Notes under the pieces: generated by a model
The model's input: only the letters and a program-made list of their open reading frames with translations
The model's database searches: none
Told to the model about the DNA's origin: nothing
NCBI GenBank assembly: GCA_023053575.1
Contig: JAKZAP010000017.1
Coordinates: 8,439,501-8,503,500, forward strand
Direction of reading: 5' to 3'
DNA length: 64,000 bases
DNA from: Branchinecta lynchi
Lineage: Eukaryota > Arthropoda > Branchiopoda > Anostraca > Branchinectidae
Program-made: the position numbers and the translations under genes
Shown: one piece after another, positions 24,238 to 33,830 of the stretch
Numbering within the stretch: the first letter of the stretch is position 1
How the letters are laid out: each line of letters starts with the position of its first letter

Positions 24238-24411
24238 CTAGTGCTGAGATTTAATTTTTGACACGGCTGCTGTTTTTGCTGCACGATTGGGGCGACGGCA
24301 GGAAATATTTTTTTCTGCATTTTGATCGACTTCGGTTTTGTTGTTAATAAGGGACTGAGGCTTAAATTTTCTTCCCTTAATAACCCCGTTCCACGTTTCC
24401 GGTAAAGAGCC
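24238..24411 (-). pseudogene. 5'-truncated PLE copy, minus
   Basis: Only the last 57 or so codons (SLPETWNGVIKG to the stop) are present. It is cut at about 24411 where the plus-strand truncated copy begins. Confidence 0.85.
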
Positions 24412-24710
24412 CATTCCATTCAGTACATTTTGAAAAAGCCCAAATTCTTGCAACGTGTACCGGACTCCATCAAACCATTCGAGAAGCCGTTGAGATAAAG
24501 AAAAACCGAACAGGCATTAACCGAGATACAGGCGAGTACTCTTTACCGGAAACGTGGAACGGGGTTATTAAGGGAAGAAAATTTAAGCCTCAGTCCCTTA
24601 TTAACAACAAAACCGAAGTCGATCAAAATGCAGAAAAAAATATTTCCTGCCGTCGCCCCAATCGTGCAGCAAAAACAGCAGCCGTGTCAAAAATTAAATC
24701 TCAGCACTAG
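24412..24710 (+). pseudogene. 5'-truncated PLE copy, plus
   Basis: Matches 27431-27729 with the regular 3019-bp offset. Starts within the GIY-YIG region (HSVHFEKAQ) and runs to the normal stop. The head-to-head junction lies within CCCATTCCATTCAG. Confidence 0.85.
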
Positions 24711-25137
24711 TTTTTCCGTGCAGTGATTATTCAAAGTAATAGATTCAGGCAAGTACTCATAATAGAAACGTAGAACGAGGTCATTAATACAATAATATTT
24801 AAGTTTTCAGCCCCTAATTAATGAAAAAAACGAAGTTGATCAAAATGCAGAAAAAACCCTTTCCTGTCATCGCCCCAATCATGCAGCAAAAACAGCGTCG
24901 TTGTCAAAAATTAAACCTCAGGACTAGTTTTTTCATTATACTGGTACTTGAAGATAATTTACCTTAATAAGATATTTATAGTCGGTAGAAGCTTCAGTTA
25001 TTTGTTACAGGTTTGTTTCCTTCCCCGAAGTTGAACAAGAAGATTGACAGCCTGACGAGGACCCTTGCCAAGAAGGGCCGAAATATCGCTGATGAAAAAC
25101 CAGAGCTGACGTATCCGTGTAAACATTGTTTGAATAA
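24711..25137 (+). repeat. PLE pseudo-LTR 1 of plus array
   Basis: Same as 27730-28156. Carries the hammerhead and the short overlapping frame 25013-25249, which I treat as a by-product. Confidence 0.85.
25048..25091 (+). ncRNA. type I hammerhead ribozyme in PLE pseudo-LTR
   Basis: Self-cleaving RNA motif. C3-A9 is CTGACGA at 25052-25058. Stem II is 25059-25079: GG/CC, a bulged A, CCCTT/AAGGG, loop GCCAAG. GAA follows at 25080-25082; stem III is the palindrome ATAT at 25083-25086; the cleavage base is C25087. Stem I is CAGC (25048-25051) with GCTG (25088-25091). All conserved core bases are present. Hammerheads in Penelope-like elements are published; a two-base-pair palindromic stem III usually implies activity as a dimer. 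Confidence 0.85.
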
Positions 25138-27729
25138 ATGTTTCAAAGTCAGCTTGGGCTCAAAGAATATTTATCTACGAAGTACGGAACTTTCACAGCC
25201 CAGACATGCAGACAATTATCCAACTTGGCCGGAAGGAAAGGACAAGTGATAAACCAACTGAAGTTTTTAGTAAGATGCAGAGACAACGGACTAATCCCAA
25301 CTTCAATGCTTCACAACATTGGACACCCGGACTCGAGGAATAAGAAGAAAGTGGAGCAACGTATTTCGCAGATTCTCCTTAAAGACACGATTGCCGGTTT
25401 AAGATCAAAATGGGCGATGACATCACGCGAATTCGACCATCTCAAAGAAACCCTCATGGAAAATGTTGATGATCATGACAGGCCAAAAATCGAAAAAGTA
25501 ATCTCTGCTAGATTTGAAAATTCCTGTTGGAAACACCGCGAAAAGCTGCGGAAAAAATATTCTCGACTTCAAAACAAAAACTACAGTAAAACCCAGATTT
25601 ACAGTCCGAAAGTTCTCCCTGGACCTTCCGTACTAAATTTTAGCTCCAAAACTTTATCTCCAACACAAATTAATGCATTGTCCCATGGATGTAAATTCAA
25701 CATTGCGCCCCGTGAACCACCAGTAGAAGAATTTGTAGCAAGTTTTGAGACAGGTCTTTTCCATGAAGATGCAAAAGTAGATGATTTTGAAAAAGCAAGA
25801 GTAGATGCAGCCCACTTGCTACAGTCCCGAATCAACATCCCTCCAGAACCGAACCTCCCGAAAGAAGAATTGCAAGCCTTGAAGAGCCTAAGGAAAGACG
25901 GATCTCTTATCACCACAAAAGCTGACAAAGGTAACGCCATTGTAGTCCTTGACCAGAACGAGTACGACACGAAAATTCGAAACCTCCTAGCAGACAAAGA
26001 TGTCTACACCCCAATACCAAGTGATCCAACCCCATCCATTGACAAAAAAGTAAGAAACCTCGTTGAAAGTCTCCCTATTTCAAAATCCCAGAAACAGTTC
26101 CTAAAAGTAACCGGGCCGGTAGCACCGCGTTTCTATGGAGTAGTTAAAGTGCACAAAACAGGTAGACCCCTTCGCCCAATAGTAGCAAACGTTCGAGCCC
26201 CAACTAAAAAATTAGACAGATTTCTAGCTTCGTTAATAAGGCCACTCCTAGATTCAGGGCCGCATTACATCAAAAATTCGATTGATTTTGTCCAAGAGTT
26301 AAGAAAATACCCTGTCACCAAAGAAACGCAAAAAGCAAGCATTGATGCTGTATCTTTGTTCACCAGTCTCAGGAAAGATTTCACCCTAGATGCCCTAAAA
26401 GAAGCACTAGAAAACTATCCCGAACTGTCAGACAAAATCCCCCTAACTGTAAGCCAAATACTAGATTGTTTTAAACTTGTTTGGGAATCAACATATTTCA
26501 TCTACATGGGGCAATTCTACTGGCAGCATGAAGGAGCAGCGATGGGGAGCTCTATTTCGCAGGGACTCGCCGAATTAACGCTAAGGAAAATTGAAGAAAT
26601 CTCTTTCAGTATCGCGCCGATGGTTCCAAGTTTCTACAAACGTTATGTTGATGATGGTTTCACAGCATGGGAAGGCCAAAAAACAGACATTGTGAGTTTC
26701 GTTGACACTTTAAACTCAATTCAACCGACTATCCAGTTCACGATTGAATTTGAAAATGATGCACAGAAGCTGCCGTACCTAGATGTTTTGATTGCTAACA
26801 GTGAAGGAAGTTTTGTCTGCTCAGTCTACAGAAAACCCACCCACAACGATCGATACCTTCCATATGATTCTTACCAGCCAGAATATGTGAAACGCGGAGT
26901 AGTTATCTCACTAGTCGACCGAGCCATCAAAATTTGCGACAAAAATCTCCTAGATGACGAACTTTGCCACATTCGGGACGTCCTGTTTGGAAACAAATAC
27001 CCCATTCAACTGGTTGAACAGATCATCACAAGACGACTGAAGCTGCATTCATCCCCCAAAGATCCTGTAAGTTTTACTAGTAATGGTGTGGTAGAAGAAA
27101 AAAATTCCCGCGTTTACCTTCCGTACGTCCGCGGAGTAACCGAAAAATTGTCCAAAAGTTTGAAAAAATACAACATCCAAGTCTTTCACAGAACCCAAAA
27201 TACTTTGCTGTCTTACCTAAACTCCGGAAAAGATAAAGTCCCAAATCAGTACCAAAGAGGCATTTATTCAATACCTTGTGATTGCGGAAAGCGTTACGTA
27301 GGAAGGACAGAGAGAACTTTCGGAAAACGACTTGCAGAGCATGAGCAAGAAATTGACCACGCCCTCTCCAACGGACACCGTCATAACTATACTTTCAAAT
27401 CTGCACTTGCAGAACATATTTTCGAAAACCCATCCCATTCAGTACATTTTGAAAAAGCCCAAATTCTTGCAACGTGTACCGGACTCCATCAAACCATTCG
27501 AGAAGCCGTTGAGATAAAGAAAAACCGAACAGGCATTAACCGAGATACAGGCGAGTACTCTTTACCGGAAACGTGGAACGGGGTTATTAAGGGAAGAAAA
27601 TTTAAGCCTCAGTCCCTTATTAACAACAAAACCGAAGTCGATCAAAATGCAGAAAAAAATATTTCCTGCCGTCGCCCCAATCGTGCAGCAAAAACAGCAG
27701 CCGTGTCAAAAATTAAATCTCAGCACTAG
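25138..27729 (+). CDS. PLE reverse transcriptase with GIY-YIG endonuclease, copy B
   Basis: 863 codons, uninterrupted. It copies element RNA into DNA at a nick made by its own endonuclease. Visible parts: N-terminal PLE region; KADKGNAIVVLD around 260-270; FYGVVKVHKTGRPLRP; motif A SIDAVSLFTS with Asp403; motif B GAAMGSSISQG around 466-476; motif C YVDD at 503-506; LPYLDVL; SVYRKPTHNDRYL; then GIY at 708-710, CDCG, YVG at 720-722, and the Arg and His of GKRLAEH. No intron in the frame. Private changes relative to A and C: KIPLT, EISFS, IITRR, VVEEKNS. This is a canonical endonuclease-bearing PLE (Penelope/Poseidon-like); clade not resolved. Confidence 0.95.
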   Translation: MFQSQLGLKEYLSTKYGTFTAQTCRQLSNLAGRKGQVINQLKFLVRCRDNGLIPTSMLHNIGHPDSRNKKKVEQRISQILLKDTIAGLRSKWAMTSREFDHLKETLMENVDDHDRPKIEKVISARFENSCWKHREKLRKKYSRLQNKNYSKTQIYSPKVLPGPSVLNFSSKTLSPTQINALSHGCKFNIAPREPPVEEFVASFETGLFHEDAKVDDFEKARVDAAHLLQSRINIPPEPNLPKEELQALKSLRKDGSLITTKADKGNAIVVLDQNEYDTKIRNLLADKDVYTPIPSDPTPSIDKKVRNLVESLPISKSQKQFLKVTGPVAPRFYGVVKVHKTGRPLRPIVANVRAPTKKLDRFLASLIRPLLDSGPHYIKNSIDFVQELRKYPVTKETQKASIDAVSLFTSLRKDFTLDALKEALENYPELSDKIPLTVSQILDCFKLVWESTYFIYMGQFYWQHEGAAMGSSISQGLAELTLRKIEEISFSIAPMVPSFYKRYVDDGFTAWEGQKTDIVSFVDTLNSIQPTIQFTIEFENDAQKLPYLDVLIANSEGSFVCSVYRKPTHNDRYLPYDSYQPEYVKRGVVISLVDRAIKICDKNLLDDELCHIRDVLFGNKYPIQLVEQIITRRLKLHSSPKDPVSFTSNGVVEEKNSRVYLPYVRGVTEKLSKSLKKYNIQVFHRTQNTLLSYLNSGKDKVPNQYQRGIYSIPCDCGKRYVGRTERTFGKRLAEHEQEIDHALSNGHRHNYTFKSALAEHIFENPSHSVHFEKAQILATCTGLHQTIREAVEIKKNRTGINRDTGEYSLPETWNGVIKGRKFKPQSLINNKTEVDQNAEKNISCRRPNRAAKTAAVSKIKSQH

Positions 27730-28156
27730 TTTTTCCGTGCAGTGATTATTCAAAGTAATAGATTCAGGCAAGTACTCATAATAGAAACGTAGAACGAGGT
27801 CATTAATACAATAATATTTAAGTTTTCAGCCCCTAATTAATGAAAAAACCGAAGTTGATCAAAATGCAGAAAAAACCCTTTCCTGTCATCGCCCCAATCA
27901 TGCAGCAAAAACAGCGTCGTTGTCAAAAATTAAACCTCAGGACTAGTTTTTTCATTATACTGGTACTTGAAGATAATTTACCTTAATAAGATATTTATAG
28001 TCGGTAGAAGCTTCAGTTATTTGTTACAGGTTTGTTTCCTTCCCCGAAGTTGAACAAGAAGATTGACAGCCTGACGAGGACCCTTGCCAAGAAGGGCCGA
28101 AATATCGCTGATGAAAAACCAGAGCTGACGTATCCGTGTAAACATTGTTTGAATAA
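27730..28156 (+). repeat. PLE pseudo-LTR 2 of plus array
   Basis: 427-bp spacer between copies B and C. Its first half (about 27770-27955) is a diverged copy of the ORF end at about 27553-27740; the second half holds the hammerhead and the ATG approach. Confidence 0.85.
28067..28110 (+). ncRNA. hammerhead ribozyme (plus array, second)
   Basis: Identical in core to 25048-25091, 3019 bp downstream. Cleavage at both sites would release a unit-length RNA. Confidence 0.85.
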
Positions 28157-30748
28157 ATGTTTCAAAGTCAGCTTGGGCTCAAAGAATATTTATCTACGAA
28201 GTACGGAACTTTCACAGCCCAGACATGCAGACAATTATCCAACTTGGCCGGAAGGAAAGGACAAGTGATAAACCAACTGAAGTTTTTAGTAAGATGCAGA
28301 GACAACGGACTAATCCCAACTTCAATGCTTCACAACATTGGACACCCGGACTCGAGGAATAAGAAGAAAGTGGAGCAACGTATTTCGCAGATTCTCCTTA
28401 AAGACACGATTGCCGGTTTAAGATCAAAATGGGCGATGACATCACGCGAATTCGACCATCTCAAAGAAACCCTCATGGAAAATGTTGATGATCATGACAG
28501 GCCAAAAATCGAAAAAGTAATCTCTGCTAGATTTGAAAATTCCTGTTGGAAACACCGCGAAAAGCTGCGGAAAAAATATTCTCGACTTCAAAACAAAAAC
28601 TACAGTAAAACCCAGATTTACAGTCCGAAAGTTCTCCCTGGACCTTCCGTACTAAATTTTAGCTCCAAAACTTTATCTCCAACACAAATTAATGCATTGT
28701 CCCATGGATGTAAATTCAACATTGCGCCCCGTGAACCACCAGTAGAAGAATTTGTAGCAAGTTTTGAGACAGGTCTTTTCCATGAAGATGCAAAAGTAGA
28801 TGATTTTGAAAAAGCAAGAGTAGATGCAGCCCACTTGCTACAGTCCCGAATCAACATCCCTCCAGAACCGAACCTCCCGAAAGAAGAATTGCAAGCCTTG
28901 AAGAGCCTAAGGAAAGACGGATCTCTTATCACCACAAAAGCTGACAAAGGTAACGCCATTGTAGTCCTTGACCAGAACGAGTACGACACGAAAATTCGAA
29001 ACCTCCTAGCAGACAAAGATGTCTACACCCCAATACCAAGTGATCCAACCCCATCCATTGACAAAAAAGTAAGAAACCTCGTTGAAAGTCTCCCTATTTC
29101 AAAATCCCAGAAACAGTTCCTAAAAGTAACCGGGCCGGTAGCACCGCGTTTCTATGGAGTAGTTAAAGTGCACAAAACAGGTAGACCCCTTCGCCCAATA
29201 GTAGCAAACGTTCGAGCCCCAACTAAAAAATTAGACAGATTTCTAGCTTCGTTAATAAGGCCACTCCTAGATTCAGGGCCGCATTACATCAAAAATTCGA
29301 TTGATTTTGTCCAAGAGTTAAGAAAATACCCTGTCACCAAAGAAACGCAAAAAGCAAGCATTGATGCTGTATCTTTGTTCACCAGTCTCAGGAAAGATTT
29401 CACCCTAGATGCCCTAAAAGAAGCACTAGAAAACTATCCCGAACTGTCAGACAAAACCCCCCTAACTGTAAGCCAAATACTAGATTGTTTTAAACTTGTT
29501 TGGGAATCAACATATTTCATCTACATGGGGCAATTCTACTGGCAGCATGAAGGAGCAGCGATGGGGAGCTCTATTTCGCAGGGACTCGCCGAATTAACGC
29601 TAAGGAAAATTGAAGAAATCGCTTTCAGTATCGCGCCGATGGTTCCAAGTTTCTACAAACGTTATGTTGATGATGGTTTCACAGCATGGGAAGGCCAAAA
29701 AACAGACATTGTGAGTTTCGTTGACACTTTAAACTCAATTCAACCGACTATCCAGTTCACGATTGAATTTGAAAATGATGCACAGAAGCTGCCGTACCTA
29801 GATGTTTTGATTGCTAACAGTGAAGGAAGTTTTGTCTGCTCAGTCTACAGAAAACCCACCCACAACGATCGATACCTTCCATATGATTCTTACCAGCCAG
29901 AATATGTGAAACGCGGAGTAGTTATCTCACTAGTCGACCGAGCCATCAAAATTTGCGACAAAAATCTCCTAGATGACGAACTTTGCCACATTCGGGACGT
30001 CCTGTTTGGAAACAAATACCCCATTCAACTGGTTGAACAGATCATCAGAAGACGACTGAAGCTGCATTCATCCCCCAAAGATCCTGTAAGTTTTACTAGT
30101 AATGGTGAGGTAGAAGAAAAAAATGCCCGCGTTTACCTTCCGTACGTCCGCGGAGTAACCGAAAAATTGTCCAAAAGTTTGAAAAAATACAACATCCAAG
30201 TCTTTCACAGAACCCAAAATACTTTGCTGTCTTACCTAAACTCCGGAAAAGATAAAGTCCCAAATCAGTACCAAAGAGGCATTTATTCAATACCTTGTGA
30301 TTGCGGAAAGCGTTACGTAGGAAGGACAGAGAGAACTTTCGGAAAACGACTTGCAGAGCATGAGCAAGAAATTGACCACGCCCTCTCCAACGGACACCGT
30401 CATAACTATACTTTCAAATCTGCACTTGCAGAACATATTTTCGAAAACCCATCCCATTCAGTACATTTTGAAAAAGCCCAAATTCTTGCAACGTGTACCG
30501 GACTCCATCAAACCATTCGAGAAGCCGTTGAGATAAAGAAAAACCGAACAGGCATTAACCGAGATACAGGCGAGTACTCTTTACCGGAAACGTGGAACGG
30601 GGTTATTAAGGGAAGAAAATTTAAGCCTCAGTCCCTTATTAACAACAAAACCGAAGTCGATCAAAATGCAGAAAAAAATATTTCCTGCCGTCGCCCCAAT
30701 CGTGCAGCAAAAACAGCAGCCGTGTCAAAAATTAAATCTCAGCACTAG
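28157..30748 (+). CDS. PLE reverse transcriptase with GIY-YIG endonuclease, copy C
   Basis: 863 codons, uninterrupted, same domains as copy B. At each amino-acid site I compared where A and B disagree, C carries the majority residue (TIAGL, LITT, KTPLT, EIAFS, IIRRR, GEVEEKNA), so it has no private replacement that I saw. It is the best candidate for the unchanged parent sequence and may be coding-competent. It is followed by a complete pseudo-LTR ending at the canonical AATATTT terminus. Confidence 0.95.
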   Translation: MFQSQLGLKEYLSTKYGTFTAQTCRQLSNLAGRKGQVINQLKFLVRCRDNGLIPTSMLHNIGHPDSRNKKKVEQRISQILLKDTIAGLRSKWAMTSREFDHLKETLMENVDDHDRPKIEKVISARFENSCWKHREKLRKKYSRLQNKNYSKTQIYSPKVLPGPSVLNFSSKTLSPTQINALSHGCKFNIAPREPPVEEFVASFETGLFHEDAKVDDFEKARVDAAHLLQSRINIPPEPNLPKEELQALKSLRKDGSLITTKADKGNAIVVLDQNEYDTKIRNLLADKDVYTPIPSDPTPSIDKKVRNLVESLPISKSQKQFLKVTGPVAPRFYGVVKVHKTGRPLRPIVANVRAPTKKLDRFLASLIRPLLDSGPHYIKNSIDFVQELRKYPVTKETQKASIDAVSLFTSLRKDFTLDALKEALENYPELSDKTPLTVSQILDCFKLVWESTYFIYMGQFYWQHEGAAMGSSISQGLAELTLRKIEEIAFSIAPMVPSFYKRYVDDGFTAWEGQKTDIVSFVDTLNSIQPTIQFTIEFENDAQKLPYLDVLIANSEGSFVCSVYRKPTHNDRYLPYDSYQPEYVKRGVVISLVDRAIKICDKNLLDDELCHIRDVLFGNKYPIQLVEQIIRRRLKLHSSPKDPVSFTSNGEVEEKNARVYLPYVRGVTEKLSKSLKKYNIQVFHRTQNTLLSYLNSGKDKVPNQYQRGIYSIPCDCGKRYVGRTERTFGKRLAEHEQEIDHALSNGHRHNYTFKSALAEHIFENPSHSVHFEKAQILATCTGLHQTIREAVEIKKNRTGINRDTGEYSLPETWNGVIKGRKFKPQSLINNKTEVDQNAEKNISCRRPNRAAKTAAVSKIKSQH

Positions 30749-31210
30749 TTTTTCCGTGCAGTGATTATTCAAAGTAATAGATTCAGGCAAGTACTCATAA
30801 TAGAAACGTAGAACGAGGTCATTAATACAATAATATTTAAGTTTTCAGCCCCTAATTAATGAAAAAACCGAAGTTGATCAAAATGCAGAAAAAACCCTTT
30901 CCTGTCATCGCCCCAATCATGCAGCAAAAACAGCGTCGTTGTCAAAAATTAAACCTCAGGACTAGTTTTTTCATTATACTGGTACTTGAAGATAATTTAC
31001 CTTAATAAGATATTTATAGTCGGTAGAAGCTTCAGTTATTTGTTACAGGTTTGTTTCCTTCCCCGAAGTTGAACAAGAAGATTGACAGCCTGACGAGGAC
31101 CCTTGCCAAGAAGGGCCGAAATATCGCTGATGAAAAACCAGAGCTGACGTATCCGTGTAAACATTGTTTGAATAAATGTTTCAAAGTCAGCTTGGGCTCA
31201 AAGAATATTT
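30749..31210 (+). repeat. PLE terminal pseudo-LTR with canonical 3' end
   Basis: As 27730-28156, but runs on to AATATTT at 31204-31210 and stops at the target-site duplication. The same terminus is used by the pieces at 7002 and 52771. Confidence 0.85.
31086..31129 (+). ncRNA. hammerhead ribozyme (plus array, third)
   Basis: Identical core to 25048-25091, 6038 bp downstream. Confidence 0.85.
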
Positions 31211-31222
31211 ATATACATTTTC
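31211..31222. repeat. right target-site duplication of PLE complex
   Basis: ATATACATTTTC, matching 20785-20796. Confidence 0.8.
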
Positions 31223-31370
31223 ATGATATCAATGAGCCCATTATCATTTTTGCCTCAAGGGCTCTGCTTACGAATGAAGTTCTAACTCTATTAAATGGTG
31301 CATCTTAACCGCAAAGTCGAAAAGTACTTTTGATAAAAAAAAAAAAAAAAAAAAAAAATATATCTCACTC

Positions 31371-31500
31371 ATGCAAGTGCCATATGAGCTTACAGCTCTT
31401 TTTTCTTCGGCGACCGTTTACTGTTAAGCGACGTTCACATATACCTCTAATGTAGGACCGACAGACGGACATATATTACGAAAGCTGTAAGAAACTTGCC
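31371..31500 (-). repeat. H1 family end fragment
   Basis: CATGCAAGTGCCATATGAGC with GCTTACAGCTCTT is the reverse of the H1 5' end; GACCGACAGACGGAC at 31460-31474 is the H1-type tetranucleotide run. An A-run of about 23 precedes it. Confidence 0.45.
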
Positions 31501-33502
31501 AGTCCAAGCGCGCGAGGAAAAAAGGGTGGTCAGCTCCTGGTCCGGTGCTCATCCTAAGGGTTGACGACTTTCGATTTTATGTACACCAAGGCACACCGAC
31601 GGTTGCCACGTGCTAGAGTATTAAAATGAGCATGTTTAGAAGCGAAGGTGCATTCTGGTTTCTGGAAAAGATGTACATGAAGATCCGGGAAGTCACATAC
31701 CCCTCGGGACGATCATCAAACCGTTCCTCACATCAGTACATCTTTTTAAGAGTTGGCAACTCCAAGACTAGGGTATACGTCGTAAATCAGAGGACAACTT
31801 GCAAGGTTGATAAATGGTATTCGCCATTATCATCGTTTCCTCAAAATTTTCTCATTGGCGGCGTTAATTTGGAAGGACCGGCTTCACTTTCCGGAAGGAC
31901 GGGAATCCGGGGTTCCCGGAAGGTGCAGCCCGTCGTGTCTGCTATTTGTTTAGGTCGATAGACCAGCTCGTTTATCTCTGGGAGGTTTGGCGGGTAAACG
32001 ACACGCGACTTTCAAGATTTAAAATAATTTCCGCTGCTGAGAGCAAAGCTGTAGCGCACAGGAAAAAAAATAAACAGACGAAAATAAATCCAACAGAACT
32101 AATCATAACGAGCCACACAACCATTACACCTACCAAGAAAAAAACACGGTCACAATTATGCATAATTAATTATATAAAGAAGAAACACAAAAGTAATCAA
32201 AGCTGTGAACACACTGATAGTCTAAAGACACCCTTAGTCTTAAAGCACAATGGACACTTCTAATGCTTTACTTTGTATCAAATGCTTCACAAATAAACAT
32301 TTCCGACTTCCTTTAAAAGGCGCTACGAAAATCGGCCGTTTTCTTGTTATCCCTTGTCTTTACCTCTCTGGCATTTCGGCGATCCAAATCCTAGGAGCTG
32401 GGATATCTTGGCAGGAAATTCAGAAACTCCCAACAATGCTTGATAGAAAAGGATATATTTGAGATGTCACCAAGGTCAAGCCGCAGATGCAGTTTACCTG
32501 ATTGTTGTAGTTTTTCATCAGAAGTTCCATGGCTTAAAGTGCCTATTCAAAGTTTTTCTTTGTGGAATAGTATTATGAAGTTGTGCTTGCTTTATAAAAT
32601 GTACCAGAATGTGCAATAAGCTTATAAAAATAGCATAGCTACAAAAATCATTAAAAAACAAATAGCCTATTCATATCTGAATTATACCAGCTGATTTATG
32701 CATAAAATAAAGATCTACTAAGTATTATAAGAAACATCACTTTTATCTTTGTCCAAGCTATTAAATTGAGAATGTACTGGCCCCAAAAATTACGCTTTGA
32801 AATATCACAGAGAGGAAACTGCTGAAAAAGCTGCTGATCTAGGGGGTAAGCATTGTTCCTAGGTTGTTACAGAGTGGGAGTGGGGTAGTTTGATGTGCCC
32901 ATTGAACTTTAATGTTTGGTTGGACGCGTGACCAGTGGTGTTGGGGACGGGCTGCTGATGGGAGGACAAACATACTTCCATAATCCAAATGTATAAATGG
33001 CCTTTACTGTAATATAAATGTTGTATTTACTTAAATTTTCAGTTTATTTATTAACAAAAAAACAAGTTATACACTGTAGACTAACTCTACCCTAAGCGAA
33101 CACTGCCCGTAACCGGTGATAGTATTCACTCATTTGTCACAGGAAAAGGAAGAAGAAGAAAAGAAGGAACAAACAAACGTAAATTAGTCAAACAGAACAA
33201 AAAGAACCATCGATAGGATAAGTTAGGGTCTAATTCAGTATTTTCTAATAAGTAACTTTTAATCTCACTTTTGAACGCATGTATGCTATTAGCATTTTCA
33301 AATTATTTGGCAGATAATTCCATATTTTCGGTCCGCTAAGTTTGATTGAAACATCAGATGACGTGAGACATCTTGTTTCTGTAACTACGTCTGATGCATA
33401 TCGAGTATTATGTTGATGAATTTCATCAAAGAAGCTTTTCCGTCCCGTGCATTACGATTTTGTCGAACCAGAACCTGAAATAAAGCTACCCAAGTCTGAC
33501 TC
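31501..33502. other. no gene recognised
   Basis: Frames at 31626-31961, 31946-32263 and 32250-32462 are open but show no domain, splice context or similarity I can name. The rest is A-T rich without clear repeats. Confidence 0.35.
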
Positions 33503-33830
33503 ATGTGTCAGACTAAGGGTATGCTGCAACCTTCTAACAGTATTTATAAAAAGCTATCACCTTCGTTCCAGTGTATAGACCACCCATCAAACTCCGTAGA
33601 CCCAGCCAAGGTCCCTGGGGGAGACTTCATCTTTAGTAGACAAGAGCTACAGTTAGTCGAAAAGATATTCCAGGTCTCTATCGATCTCAGACTAAGGGCG
33701 TGCTGCAATCATCTAACAATTCACAATAAGTCGTGCCAACGTATATCCCTGTATACCTCACTTCAGAAGACCGCCTGCTAGACCAATCAAATTCCAAAGG
33801 CCCGACCAAGATCCCTTGGGGAGACTTCAT
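33503..33830. repeat. direct repeat, about 205 bp apart
   Basis: TAGACCA..ATCAAA followed by GGGGAGACTTCAT occurs at about 33575-33630 and 33779-33830. CAGACTAAGGG..TGCTGCAA is likewise repeated at about 33508 and 33688. Confidence 0.5.

Larger units (their letters stand above)
20797..31210. mobile_element. Penelope-like retroelement complex (inverted plus tandem copies)
   Basis: 10.4 kb made of one element in five pieces. Minus arm: truncated 3' end from about 24411, full copy, then pseudo-LTR to 20797. Plus arm: truncated 3' end from about 24412, two full copies with period 3019 bp, final pseudo-LTR to 31210. The arms meet head to head at about 24411 and form an almost perfect inverted repeat of about 3.6 kb per arm. 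Copies differ at only a handful of sites. Flanking 12-bp direct repeats argue for one insertion event. Tandem copies with pseudo-LTRs and a 5' inverted copy are known habits of Penelope-like elements. Confidence 0.9.

Noticed and set aside
25013..25249. 78-residue ORF upstream of each PLE reverse transcriptase as a separate ORF1.
   Set aside because: It lies over the hammerhead and overlaps the real N-terminus in another frame; no domain, and it is present only because the pseudo-LTR is conserved.
25138..30748. Copy C as a recombinant of copies A and B (shares 5' residues with B, 3' residues with A).
   Set aside because: All differences are explained by private changes in A (5' part) or B (3' part) with C unchanged; no conflicting sites were seen.
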